This document shows, piece after piece, positions 53,501 to 62,046 of a stretch of DNA of 64,000 bases. This DNA comes from Merluccius polli. Lineage: Eukaryota > Chordata > Actinopteri > Gadiformes > Merlucciidae. How positions within the stretch are numbered: the stretch's first letter is position 1; each line of letters opens with the position of its first letter. The stretch is taken from assembly GCA_030340625.1 (NCBI GenBank), contig JAOPHQ010002560.1, forward strand, positions 352,001 to 416,000. Direction: 5' to 3'. The notes below the pieces were generated by a model. It did no database searches. It was not told the origin of the DNA and saw only the letters and a program-made list of their open reading frames with translations. Made by a program: the position numbers and the translations under genes.

Positions 53501-53724
53501 GAAGATCGGGGTCATCAAGGGTCGGGCTTCCTGCTGGATTTCACCCGGCCCCGTCATTGCTACATCCAAGGATGTGCCGTCTCTTCTTCGCCGTGATTTA
53601 CCGGAATGGCTACTTCTCGTCGTTTCTGTAACAGGCTTTTGTTTTAAAGGGTGAGGTTGTTAACCCTACGCCCAACCCCCAACCTGGAGGACCAGGGTGC
53701 AGTTTAACGTCATGCCCAGGACCT
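50561..53724 (-). mobile_element. Nearly full-length RTE-type LINE
   Basis: An 11-bp duplication, TAGGTAGGTAG, lies at 50550-50560 and 53725-53735. The 3' end (at 50561) is a short tandem tail reading TTTAGTTTAGTTTAG on the plus strand, as in RTE-clade elements. One long ORF fills most of it. It is in the same orientation as ppara and nested in the second hAT, making it one of the youngest insertions here. Confidence 0.85.
50588..53569 (-). CDS. RTE-type LINE polyprotein: endonuclease and reverse transcriptase
   Basis: An intact 993-residue frame. The N-terminal apurinic endonuclease runs from about residue 30 to 275 (VGAWNVRTLFQCGRMDQML, LGISEMRWTGQG with the catalytic Glu, LIGDFNAKLDDDRR, GSDHFLVVGKIRL). 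RT follows from about 510 to 800 (GLDEVAAELLK, YIDLKKAFDSIHRESLW, TGVRQGCILSPLLFIITIDF, and the catalytic FADDLALLSHTRPAL). A basic C-terminal region (HRRCLRSILRISWRDHITN, KRKRGRPKKTWRQTAKEDL) is typical of the family that also gave rise to 'craniofacial development protein 2-like' annotations. No stops or shifts, so it may encode an active enzyme. Confidence 0.92.
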   Translation of the reverse strand: MDVAMTGPGEIQQEARPLMTPIFNTKANTRVGAWNVRTLFQCGRMDQMLKSMKDYRLDILGISEMRWTGQGRLMVDGATVLYSGKQDHHTHGVGIILSSYAAKALVGWKPVNERIITARLYTRHAKATIVQVYAPTDVASEEDKDAFYNQLQTVLEEIPSYDIKMLIGDFNAKLDDDRRGLNTTVGPHGSASSTNDNGERLLMLTSTNGFSIGNTFFGHKRIHKMTWVSPGGGTRNELDYICINTRWRSSLLDVRSYRGADVGSDHFLVVGKIRLKLKKVEKVQPKRPYAVDKLKNNNVSESFREELSKKLAVPQHPSTIEEQWSLFSRTITETAEAVLGRRRGTNKERWITDHTWKLIDERKVAKIKREQKRRLRSWRMEDEEYRRLDREVKKSCRNDKRRWLEEKAREAQEAAEKNNTKTLYRIVRELTSSRSSSGVPTRSKDGRALLTDEEQEARWVEHFKEVLNQPIPSMLFNFDHETPAPTLNVTSGGISGTEVVRAIKSLKNNKAPGLDEVAAELLKHGQDVVVESLTSLFNMIWHAEEVPADWRRGVIVTLPKKGNLADCNNWRGITLLSIPSKVFCSVLLQRLKEEVDNILREEQAGFRKGRSCSEQIFTLRNIIEQCQELQTPLMINYIDLKKAFDSIHRESLWQIVQLYGVPPKYVNIFRSLYHNSTCRVKTNNGTTDDFDIVTGVRQGCILSPLLFIITIDFVMRKSVTGKNFGIKWGGGRLADLDFADDLALLSHTRPALQELTNRLHEHGDKVGLRISQEKTKAMIIGQYQHLPPLTIGIHDIEYVDNFTYLGSNISNTGDVEKDVNNRVGKAAGVFQRLRNIWSSKTISTATKLRLYMSVVIPTATYAGETWTKTANTTNKLDVFHRRCLRSILRISWRDHITNEEVMRRAGVAPLSVIIDGRRRRMAGHVLRLPRGRPASVAMDWMPEGGKRKRGRPKKTWRQTAKEDLSEMGVSWHGARRVARDRNKWRGLVAQCSK

Positions 53725-53736
53725 TAGGTAGGTAGA

Positions 53737-54159
53737 CCTTCTGTAAACTATAATACTTTGGTGGTGCGCGCAATAGTAACACACCGCAGACCTACGGCCG
53801 GCGGGGCGCGGGGGGGGGGGGTGCGCGCAATAGTAACACACCACGGACCTATGACCGGCGGGGGGGGTCTCAAAAAGGACAGTGCATTGAAAAACCGGAC
53901 AGTCCGAACGAATGACCACCCTATACTTGAGGCTCGATGTGTTGCGGTGATATGTGAATTCCTTGTTGCATAGCTTGCACACAACCATGCTCTTATCGAC
54001 GCTTCCACCCGTTCGTTTTTTGTAACAAAATGTCCCATCCACGGGGCCAACCAAAGCGGTCTCATCAGCTACTTCGTTCATGTTCACTGTGGTTTGTTGT
54101 TGTCTGAACTCATTAACGCTAGTTGGTGCTCCAGTATAATCGGTCCGCCTGAAACTCAT
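53737..54159 (-). pseudogene. hAT transposase N-terminus with BED finger
   Basis: Met at about 54157 opens MSFRRTDYTGAPTSVNEFRQ. A BED-type zinc finger follows (VVCKLCNKEFTYHRNTSSLK, lacking the expected His pair after SLKY). The frame then enters a diverged G/C-rich stretch at 53750-53870. It belongs to the hAT at 49392-54278. Only the N-terminal 95 or so residues are recognisable. Confidence 0.65.
53750..53870. repeat. G-rich two-copy repeat
   Basis: Two copies of a roughly 62-bp unit (GTGCGCGCAATAGTAACACA, then GACCTA and CCGGCGGGG), each ending in poly-G. It resembles the 7226 minisatellite in style but not in sequence. Confidence 0.7.
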
Positions 54160-54535
54160 CCAGTGAGAAACGTTCTGCGGTGCAAAAATAAGTGCGATTA
54201 AAATGCGTCCATTTTTCTAACGCGTTAATTATGGTGTAATTAATTAATCTTAATTAATGCGTTAAAGTCCCGGCCCTAATTTAAATACATATTGTTTGTA
54301 TCAATGATGTGATTGCCTGTCTGATTAAATGAGCCTATGATAATTGAGCCTTGATAATTATTTTGTCTGCTGTAGCTTATGTGCAATATGTGGCAAATCT
54401 CACTAATAACAATCATAATGTGTGTGACATTCTTCATAATCGATTACCATGAATTTAAGTTGGTGTGCCTTGAGGTTTTGGTTTGATATTTGTTGTGCCT
54501 TAGGCCCAAAAAGGTTGAAAACCACTGCTCTAGAG

Positions 54536-56100
54536 GACGGGGCCCTGAAGAAGAATGTATTTATTAGTATACTTTAAAATATCATATGCCTTAAAACTAT
54601 GCCCCACTCAAAGTATATACTACTGTGATGTATCCTCTCAGAAAGAAAATGCGGTGTTGGGAGTAGAGTAGATTAAATGGCCTCATTTGTTCTATCAATC
54701 AGACAACAGATCCTCCACAGACCAACTGGTCTGTGTGCCTTTTAACTTTTACTAATTCCTACACGTTAATGTGGTTTCACCTTCATTCTGTTCTTAACCC
54801 CCTCCCTGCCAGACCTCCATCTCAACCCCCCCACTGTTCTTGATAAGTTGATACAATAGAGGATACAATAGAGGTGTTGGGCTTAGCATTAATCAACCTC
54901 CCTTTCATGTATCAGTCAATCAACAAATCCCCCACAGACCAACTGGTCTGTGTGCCAATCTCACCCAGGTAACACACCCCCTTTGCTGTTCAACCTAGAC
55001 AGGGAGGGAATTACAGTAACCCAATAGGAAATACGGGGGATGCACCTTTTTGTGTTGTATAGCCTAGAGAAGGTGTGTTTACAGGTAACAATGGGAGGGC
55101 CTCCGATAGCCCCGCCCTTGCATGTGTTTTGTAATACTGTTAGTCACAGTTAGCCCTGTGGAGTTCAGGCCTGTGAAGCTAGTCAGGTGAGTTGAGCTCT
55201 GTGGAGTTCTGTTAAGGGTGTGTCGTGGGAGGCAGTCACCCCAAAAGGACTGTGCTGGTGATTTTGGGTATCCTGCGTGAGCCCGTGAATAAAGGATTGA
55301 ACATTACGTCTTGACTCCGTGGCCTGTTTGAAGCAAAGGACTCTGTAGACCTGAAAACTGCACCTTGAGGTTGGAGAATCTTCTACAACCCCCCCTTCCC
55401 CCATACTCTGTGTCTGATAAATACTTGCCAAAGAATGTACTACTACAGTATCTCAACTATAACATTAAAATGCATGACTGTTTAAAGATCACTCACTGTA
55501 AAAGCGTACATTGATAAAATAATGTAGGGAAATGAAGAAAGTAAAGTCAGCAATATTAATAAACTTGAATAGGCCAACAACAGTTGGTGGTAACAATGTA
55601 AGTTAGTTTAGCCCATGAATGTCAACCTATTTCAACTTCAGTTCACTTTAATCTTGAAACTATAACATATGCTATTGTTCACATATTTCATTTTTGTTCA
55701 ACCTATGATAAACACCTATAAAGCACCATATAAAGCTCTACAGACTAGATGTTTTGGTAAAACAGGTTTGAATGGTAACCAACCATGGGAATGCTGAATC
55801 ATGGAGTGGAATAAACTTAATCTGCATCACCAGTTACCAGGAGCTGACTGAGATGGATAAAAGATATTGTAGGGACAATTCAAGGTAACTATGTATACAT
55901 ATAGTCATATACATGTATATATATATATAAACTCTTACGTTCGTTACTCCGATAAACAGAGGGGTCGAGTGAGACCAGCGCGAATTGCACCATCCGATTA
56001 AAAAGCACGTAATGGCACGCTAATATTTTTTTCATCTCCTTAAATTTTGCACTTCGCGTCACAACAGTTTATGGTCAGCTAGCTAGCTACATTATCCCCA
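54536..56100. other. Intronic DNA; possible solo LTR near 55075-55385
   Basis: The segment ending ATCTTCTACA at 55385 has AATAAA near 55288 and a TG start near 55075, so it could be a solo LTR. No target duplication was found. CCACAGACCAACTGGTCTGTGTGCC occurs twice (near 54715 and 54934), a direct duplication of more than 150 bp. No gene seen. Confidence 0.4.
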
Positions 56101-56103
56101 CAA

Positions 56104-56600
56104 AATGCCAAAAAGAAAGACCAATGATGAGGGAGGTGACAGGACTTTTCAAAAACGATGGACAGAAGAATACTTCTTTGCAGAGTTTGATGGCAAACCC
56201 ATCTGTCTCATATGCAATGTTGCCGTTTATGCTATGAAAGAAAAACTAACATTTGCTGCCATTACGACAACATAGCGCAGAGTATGCAGTTAACAGGCCA
56301 GGAACGCACTAACAAGGTACATTGAAGCACAACGTAATGTTTTCCAAAAAGTGAGGAGAAAGTGTGACAGTGCTTTTATCTGATTTCGAATGAGATTGCA
56401 TGCTCTGCCAAGCCGTTTTCAGAGGGCAAGTTTGTTAAGGAGTGTTGTAGGCAGTTGACGCAGTGTGTCCCGAACGGAAACAATTTTTGCAAACATAAGT
56501 TTAAGTAGGAATACGATCGTGGAACACATTACAGATATGGCAAAGACATAAAATCACAACTAAGTGAAAAAGCAAGTGGATTCCGTGCCTATTCAGTAAC
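56104..56600 (+). pseudogene. Decayed hAT transposase (GTF2IRD2-like)
   Basis: The frame from 56104 reads MPKRKTNDEGGDRTFQKRWT and EEYFFAEFDGKPICLICNVA, the BED-finger start of GTF2IRD2/SCAND3-related hAT proteins. It then breaks; fragments GKFVKEC-like (near 56425) and FRAYSVTLDESTV (near 56582, the first catalytic Asp region) follow in other frames. It is cut off by the inverted LTR-like repeat. Confidence 0.7.
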
Positions 56601-56845
56601 TCTGGACGAGAGCACGGTGTGGCAGTTGCTCCCCATAACACGCCACCTGAGTGGCTTTTGCTGGAGCCCTCCGACACAGGACACAGTTAGATGTTGATTG
56701 GAGAATGCATTTATTGGAGATGGCGAGATGTAATACGCCGAGCAGCAGTTACGTGCTGCCATGACAGTGGCTCTCTCTTGAGTCTGTGTGGTGATAGCTG
56801 GTTTATCCTGGGTGCCATGATTGCTCATGCACCACAGGTGTGCAT
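56600..56845 (-). repeat. LTR-like dispersed repeat, copy C
   Basis: An inverted copy of the 33318 repeat; on the minus strand it reads AATCATGGCACCCAGGATAA, CCAATAAATGCATTC and TGTCCTGTGTCGGAGGG. It is better preserved than copy B. Confidence 0.6.
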
Positions 56846-56849
56846 AATT

Positions 56850-57140
56850 ACACAGCAAGACATTTTAATCACCTGATGAGTCTACAAATGTAGTGGTATG
56901 TCCAGCTGGTGGGGTGCCTAATCTTTATGTCCAAATAAGTAAAACACCGCATAGGTTGTTGTGATTGGTTAGTGCATGGAGGAGGAAACCAAAAAGTGAG
57001 CAAATAAAACATGAAGTCTGAGCCAAGAATATCAGTTCTTTGCAAACCAACTCGGCCTTTGGTATTACTTGTTTTCAAGTGATAATAAAAGTCTTGAAAC
57101 TTCATCTTTCTCGATCTCTGTTATTTTGTTAAGTGTGGTT
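56850..57140. other. Intronic DNA with an LTR-end-like segment
   Basis: It contains AATAAAAGTCTTGAAAC near 57085 followed by a TTGTTAAGTGTGG segment. After the LINE, at 60368-60400, lies TTTGGTGTCACAAACAGG, reminiscent of a primer-binding region. The LINE may thus have landed in a gypsy-like element. Speculative. Confidence 0.3.
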
Positions 57141-57288
57141 CATCCAAAGCGTGGCGGCTGTCTGGTGAGGCTGAGGGCCGGGTTGGTGCGTCCTGGCCGC
57201 GGTGGATATGGAGCGGTGCCTCGCCTTTGTGTCTCTCGACGTTGGCTGGACCCCGTCACTGCCTGCCTGGTACCGGTGACCGGCTCAG

Positions 57289-58422
57289 ATGATCTGTTCC
57301 TCCCCTGCGGTCCCTGGCCTCCTTGTTCGCGCTGGCGCGGAGTGGATCCGGGGAACCTGCGGCCTCTCCGCCGGGATCCACTGTCAGCTGCTCGCCCAGA
57401 CCCGCCAGCTCCTGCCAGGTTTGGCCTGGCAGGAGCTTGCGAATAGAACATTCATCCTGAAGGATTTCTTCACATCTCGTGGACTGGATTTCCTCTTTGT
57501 CACCGGGACTTGGCTGAGTGCTGGTGAGTCCAGTGCCTTCACAGAACTTTCACATGCCGAATGTCGCTATTTTAATTCTCCACGGACATCTGGTCGAGGA
57601 GGAGGAATTGCAACTATTTTTAAAAGCGATTTTAAATGTAAACAGATATCGCTGTCATCGGCTCTCGCCAGCTTTGAATTAAGTTTGTTTGAGCTGGGTC
57701 ACACAGTGCTGTGTGCTGTGGTTTATCGGCCTCCTAAATACAACAGAGACTTTTTAACTGACTTTTCTGTGTTCTTGGCTGATATCATGCCGAAATATGA
57801 CCGGGTCCTGATTGTCGGTGACTGTAATATCCACGTGTGTTGTCCAGAAAAACCCCTGGTGAGGGATTTTTTAAATATAATCGACTCTTTTAATCTTGTA
57901 CAGTCTGTACTGGGCCCGACACATGTACAGGGACACACACTTGATCTTGTTTTATCATATGGTCTGCCTGTTCTTAACTTGGAGGTCTGTGAAGCATTTT
58001 TCTCTGATCATATGCCTGTACTTTTTGAAGCTGCTGTGTGCTGTAACTCAGTTAAACTTCGTGCTGCTGCTCGCAGATGCCGGGTTATTAACCCTTCCAC
58101 TGCTGCTCGCTTCTCAGCCACCTTCAGTCAGAACTGCGTCACTCCCGATCCTGTGTGCGATGACATAGAGGCTCTTAGCTCTCAGTTTCTTGACACTTGT
58201 CAAATTGCCATTGACTATGCTGCCCCACTAAACAGCAGGCAGCGTAAAGTTAAATCAGAGCCTTGGTTGAATGAAACAACCCGCACTGCCAGACAGGAGT
58301 GTCGTAGAGCTGAGCGCAAATGGAAAAAGGATAAACTGGAAGTGTCTTTTCAAGTGTTGAGGGATTGTTGGCATTGTTACCAGTCCTCTGTGAAAGAGGC
58401 AAAAAGAAAAATATTTCTCTAA
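57289..58422 (+). CDS. LINE endonuclease domain
   Basis: A 377-codon frame (true start uncertain, probably upstream). The AP-endonuclease motifs are FVTGTWLSAGESSAFTEL, VVYRPPKYNRDFLTDF, LIVGDCNIHVCCP, QGHTLDLVLSYGL and FFSDHMPVLFE. The first motif normally reads TETWL with the catalytic Glu; here it is Gly, so nicking activity is probably lost. The frame ends after KEAKRKIFL. The same protein continues (VINSALNAPQTVGIEPSPSV) in another frame to about 58620. Confidence 0.85.
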   Translation: MICSSPAVPGLLVRAGAEWIRGTCGLSAGIHCQLLAQTRQLLPGLAWQELANRTFILKDFFTSRGLDFLFVTGTWLSAGESSAFTELSHAECRYFNSPRTSGRGGGIATIFKSDFKCKQISLSSALASFELSLFELGHTVLCAVVYRPPKYNRDFLTDFSVFLADIMPKYDRVLIVGDCNIHVCCPEKPLVRDFLNIIDSFNLVQSVLGPTHVQGHTLDLVLSYGLPVLNLEVCEAFFSDHMPVLFEAAVCCNSVKLRAAARRCRVINPSTAARFSATFSQNCVTPDPVCDDIEALSSQFLDTCQIAIDYAAPLNSRQRKVKSEPWLNETTRTARQECRRAERKWKKDKLEVSFQVLRDCWHCYQSSVKEAKRKIFL

Positions 58423-58659
58423 TATTATTGTTTTAAATTGTCACAAACCTTGTGTGTTGTTTAAAGTGATCAACTCTGCTCTGAATGCACCACAGACTGT
58501 GGGAATTGAGCCCTCCCCTTCTGTGTGTGAAAACTTTCTGCAATTCTTCACTGCTAAAGTCACTGCTACCAGAGCACTTATTTCACTTCCTGCTTACGAC
58601 CCCTCAGTGTTTGTCCCGTTCTGCTGTTTTTGATTAATTTGAACCTGTGACCCTGTCTT

Positions 58660-60117
58660 TTGCAGGAGACTATGGGACATTTAAAGCCATCGGGCTCGCC
58701 CAATGACCCTGTCCCTCCTCAACTTTTTAAGGAGGTTTTGCCCACTGTTGGGCCATTTTTACACAACATCATTAACAGCAGCCTGTCCTCAGGAGTGGTT
58801 CCTGTAAATTTCAAACATGCAGTTGTGCAGCCACTGATTAAAAAAACTGGACTGGATCCTGCTGTTATGGCTAATTTTAGGCCCATTTCTAAACTGTCCT
58901 TCCTTTCAAAAATCTTAGAGAAGATTGTCTACTCTCAGCTCATGGACTTTTTAAATGAACAAAATGTTCTTGAAATTTTCCAATCTGGTTTTAAAACATT
59001 GCACAGCACAGAATCAGCACTTTTAAGAGTTTTTAACGACGTCTTTTTAGCTACTGATTCTGGTCACTGTGCAATCCTTGTGCTCCTAGACTTAACTGCG
59101 GCTTTTGATACAGTGTACCATGCCATCCTGATTGATCGTTTGGAGCAGTGGGTGGGCATCAGGGGCTTGGCGCTGGAATGGTTCAGGTCCTACCTGTCTC
59201 ATCTGACATTTTGTGTCAGCCTTGGTGACTCTGTGTCCTCCTCTGCTCCTCTCTCTTGTGGGGTCCCACAAGGTTCAGTGCTGGGCCCGCTTTTATTTTC
59301 TTTGTATCTTCTCCTGCTTGGATCCATTCTCAGGAAGCACGGCACTCTATTTCACTGTTATGCTGATGACACCCAGATCTATGTTCCCCTTAAAAAGGCG
59401 GATTCATTCTCCCTTAAGCCACTGTTAAACTGTTTAGAGGATGTCAAGGCCTGGATGGCTCTAAACTTTTTAAGTTTTAATGAAAAAAAGACTGAAGTGA
59501 TGGTCTTTGGTGGCACCTCTGTGACCTCAGTCGATCTGGGCTCCTTGGCACAGTATGCCAAACCTATAGTTAATGATCTGGGGGTAAAAGTGGACATGGA
59601 TCTGAAGTTTGACAGCCAGATTAAAGCTGTGGTGAAAGCAAGTTTCTTCCAGTTAAGGCAGCTGGCAAAAATAAAACCTTTTCTCCAGAGACAGCACTTT
59701 GAAACATTAATTCACGCCTTTGTGACCACTCGGCTAGATTACTGCAATGCACTTTATATGGGGGTCAGTGGGTCCTCCATCGCACGTCTTCAACTGGTGC
59801 AAAACGCAGCTGCACGTGTTTTAACTGGCACAAGAAAGTTTGAGCACATTTCACCGATTTTAGCTTCACTCCACTGGCTACCAGTGCATTTTAGAATTTA
59901 TTTTAAAATTATTTTATTTGCTTTTAAATCTCTAAATGATCTTGCCCCATTATACCTCTCTGAACTTCTGCACCCCTACACACCCAGCCGATCCCTCAGG
60001 TCAGCTGACCAGCTGCTCCTGAGGGTTCCTAAAACTAGGCTGAAGCTCAGAGGGGACCGAGCATTTTCGGTTGCAGCTCCAAAATTATGGAATAACCTGC
60101 CGCTGCACATTATATAG
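58660..60117 (+). CDS. LINE reverse transcriptase
   Basis: A 485-residue open frame that is really the C-terminal two thirds of the element's second protein. Motifs: NFRPISKLSFLSKILEKIVY, LLDLTAAFDTVYHAIL, SCGVPQGSVLGPLLFSLYL, the catalytic HCYADDTQIYVPL near residue 235, and the C-terminal ARVLTGTRKFEHISPILASL. It shares strong residue-level similarity with the 2890-4233 RT, so both are the same broad clade. A TAG at 60115 ends it slightly early, since in-frame LINE-like text continues (SNFKTLLKTHLYF). Confidence 0.9.
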   Translation: MQETMGHLKPSGSPNDPVPPQLFKEVLPTVGPFLHNIINSSLSSGVVPVNFKHAVVQPLIKKTGLDPAVMANFRPISKLSFLSKILEKIVYSQLMDFLNEQNVLEIFQSGFKTLHSTESALLRVFNDVFLATDSGHCAILVLLDLTAAFDTVYHAILIDRLEQWVGIRGLALEWFRSYLSHLTFCVSLGDSVSSSAPLSCGVPQGSVLGPLLFSLYLLLLGSILRKHGTLFHCYADDTQIYVPLKKADSFSLKPLLNCLEDVKAWMALNFLSFNEKKTEVMVFGGTSVTSVDLGSLAQYAKPIVNDLGVKVDMDLKFDSQIKAVVKASFFQLRQLAKIKPFLQRQHFETLIHAFVTTRLDYCNALYMGVSGSSIARLQLVQNAAARVLTGTRKFEHISPILASLHWLPVHFRIYFKIILFAFKSLNDLAPLYLSELLHPYTPSRSLRSADQLLLRVPKTRLKLRGDRAFSVAAPKLWNNLPLHII

Positions 60118-60893
60118 GCCCCCTCACTGTCTAATTTTAAAACTCTTCTTAAAACGCACCTCTATTTTCTTTGGCTTTTAACACCACGTAGGTTTGTTGA
60201 TTTTATGTGCACAGATATTTTATCTGGGGTGGACAATCTATTTATTTATTATGATGTAATGTTTTATTATTATATGTTTTATTGTTTATTTTATTGTACA
60301 GCACTTTGGAAACCTTTTGTGTTTATTTAAACTGTGCTTTATAAATGAAATGGATTGGATTGGATCCATGACATCATTTGGTGTCACAAACAGGATTGAA
60401 GAAAAGGGACCAACACCAGCTGCTGCGCCGCAGGTCGGGGTCAGGCATAGGTCACACAAAACTCAGTGGCCACTTATTTGAGAAAGGTAAGCAACGTTCT
60501 TACCTACTAGTTATAGAAAAATGTATGATCAGTACCTACTCGATCCCAGCCACGTCGCCAGACAGATTTCACTGGGGCACGTGCCCCAGTATTGATCTGC
60601 AGTGCCCCAGTAAAAATTTCACCATTAAAAAAAGTCTACATAGCATAGGCTACGAAATGCGCACATAGCTACCTAATATAATTCATTGCTACTCTATTCA
60701 CTCCACATACACAATGCGCACATGGCTACTTAATATGGTAATTTATTCACGTGTAGCGACTTCAGCGTCAACTCGAAGTCGCTGAGAGAGGCGCTGTGAA
60801 GCAGCTGCACGAGGTACATAATGTTAGTCGACAACAACTTGCTAAATATATAATTTTGATTTCGATTTGACTAAAAGAGTATTACTCCTGTAG

Positions 60894-60954
60894 ATGGATA
60901 TCAGAAAATTATTCGCTCGCAGCAGGGATAAAGCAGCAAGGCAGAATGAGAGAG
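60894..60954 (+). CDS. hAT transposase gene, exon 1
   Basis: The ATG at 60894 gives MDIRKLFARSRDKAARQNER, a start style common in zinc-finger hAT proteins (MDIRKFF...). A strong donor, gtaagt, follows at 60955. It ends with one base of a split codon. Confidence 0.65.
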
Positions 60955-61403
60955 GTAAGTCTTAGCTAGCTAGGCAACATAAATCTGTCTTAATGCTAAG
61001 TTAGCTAACTGATTCCTTGTATCAAAACAACCGTATTAATTTGCTGTACAGATAGTGACTTTTGTTAGATAAGGATGTGTGATTTCGAGGAAGAAGGCCG
61101 CCGACACAGGATCGCTTTTAACTCACTTTATTTGTTTTAGCTTTAGGTCTATTATCTATGAAGCAAATGGAGAGGAATTGAATAATTCATGCGTGGAGCG
61201 ACTCTTAGCTGAATATCTGATCGGTTTGCCTTTGCCTTTGTCACTAGAAAAATGGCTAAAAATATCTGGTTTTTTTCCATGCACACATCTGACTGCGACC
61301 CACTGAAAATTACCCCACAATCCACTTTTATGTCACGACCCACCACTTGGGAACCACTGGTCAACTGTATAACAGTTACTGTAATATTTCCATGTCTGTC
61401 CAG

Positions 61404-61470
61404 ACAAAGTGGGGCAGCAGAGTGCAGCAAGAGGTGAGGGAGAGATGGAAGTTGATGAGCAAGAGCAGAG
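61404..61470 (+). CDS. hAT transposase gene, duplicated small exon (a)
   Basis: Acceptor cag at 61401-61403; donor gt at 61471. In phase with exon 1 it reads DKVGQQSAARGEGEMEVDEQ and leaves two bases. The upstream intron end (ATATTTCCATGTCTGTCCAG) is very similar to those before the next two copies. Confidence 0.5.
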
Positions 61471-61841
61471 GTGAGTTGACTGATCAATGAGGGATGTCCC
61501 AATCATGTTTTGTTTTTTTGTTGTTGTTTTTTTTGCCTCTGAGTCATTTGATTTTAAATATCGATAGCTGAAATGCAAAACCTCCCACCTGAAAAAAAAA
61601 AAAACACTTTTTTGGAAAACAAAAAGTCTGTCAGTTTCTTACAGAATGCTTTTTGGTCAGGTGACTTTTTTGTCACAAGGAATGGTGGGATAACATTGCA
61701 AACAGAGCAGCCTTCACTATTCTTATAATCATAACCATGTGAAAACTGAAGATCATAAAAAATGCAGATAGGAGAGTTTGAGCTATGATTGTACAGTAAT
61801 ACTGTACAGTAATGGACAGTAATATTTTCATGTTGCTTCAG

Positions 61842-61922
61842 ACTAAGTGCAGCAGAGTGCAGAGGAGAGATGGAGGTTGACGGGCCTCAGAAAGAGATGA
61901 CTCTGAGAGGTGACACTGAGAG
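61842..61922 (+). CDS. hAT transposase gene, duplicated small exon (b)
   Basis: Acceptor cag at 61839-61841 (ATTTTCATGTTGCTTCAG). Two donors exist 13 bp apart in a GAGAGgtgacactGAGAGgtgacac duplication. Only the second (exon end 61922, 81 bp) keeps frame with the exons on both sides (LSAAECRGEMEVDGPQ); the first would shift the frame and terminate within the next exon. Confidence 0.5.
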
Positions 61923-62046
61923 GTGACACCTGGCTGACAGCATAGTTAGTAACTGTAAACTACGCTTGCAGATTTGATGAATGTTAGTTGCAATGGTTAT
62001 CTGAGGCGACAGTTGATCATATTCAATTTTTTGTATGTTGCACCAG

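Larger units (their letters stand above)
49392..54278 (-). mobile_element. Second hAT nested in the 39575-54527 hAT
   Basis: The tips are TAGGGCCCGGACTCGATTAA and, inverted, TAGGGCCGGGACTTTAACGC. The flanks ACTTAAAT (49384-49391) and ATTTAAAT (54279-54286) match 7/8. Subterminal AATTAATTAATC motifs appear at both ends. A minus-strand BED-finger N-terminus remains at 53737-54159; the rest of its transposase is lost. It contains a Harbinger-like MITE and an RTE LINE. Confidence 0.85.
39575..54527. mobile_element. 15-kb hAT (Charlie/ZBED-like) with nested insertions
   Basis: The left tip is CAGAGGTTTTCAACCGG; the right tip, inverted, is CAGTGGTTTTCAACC. A perfect 8-bp duplication, CTCTAGAG, lies at 39567-39574 and 54528-54535. 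It contains its own transposase remnants (40076-41477), a BEL/Pao copy and a second hAT (49392-54278). The CAGNGGTTTTCAAC tip is the Charlie/MER1 style. Confidence 0.9.
57140..60366 (+). mobile_element. L2-like LINE, near full length
   Basis: The endonuclease frame, RT frame and 3' UTR end in an (ATTGG)n-type tail at about 60348-60364 (AAATGGATTGGATTGGATC). Plus strand, antisense to ppara. Two frame disruptions between 58423 and 58660 and the altered endonuclease motif suggest that it is inactive but fairly young. Confidence 0.85.
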
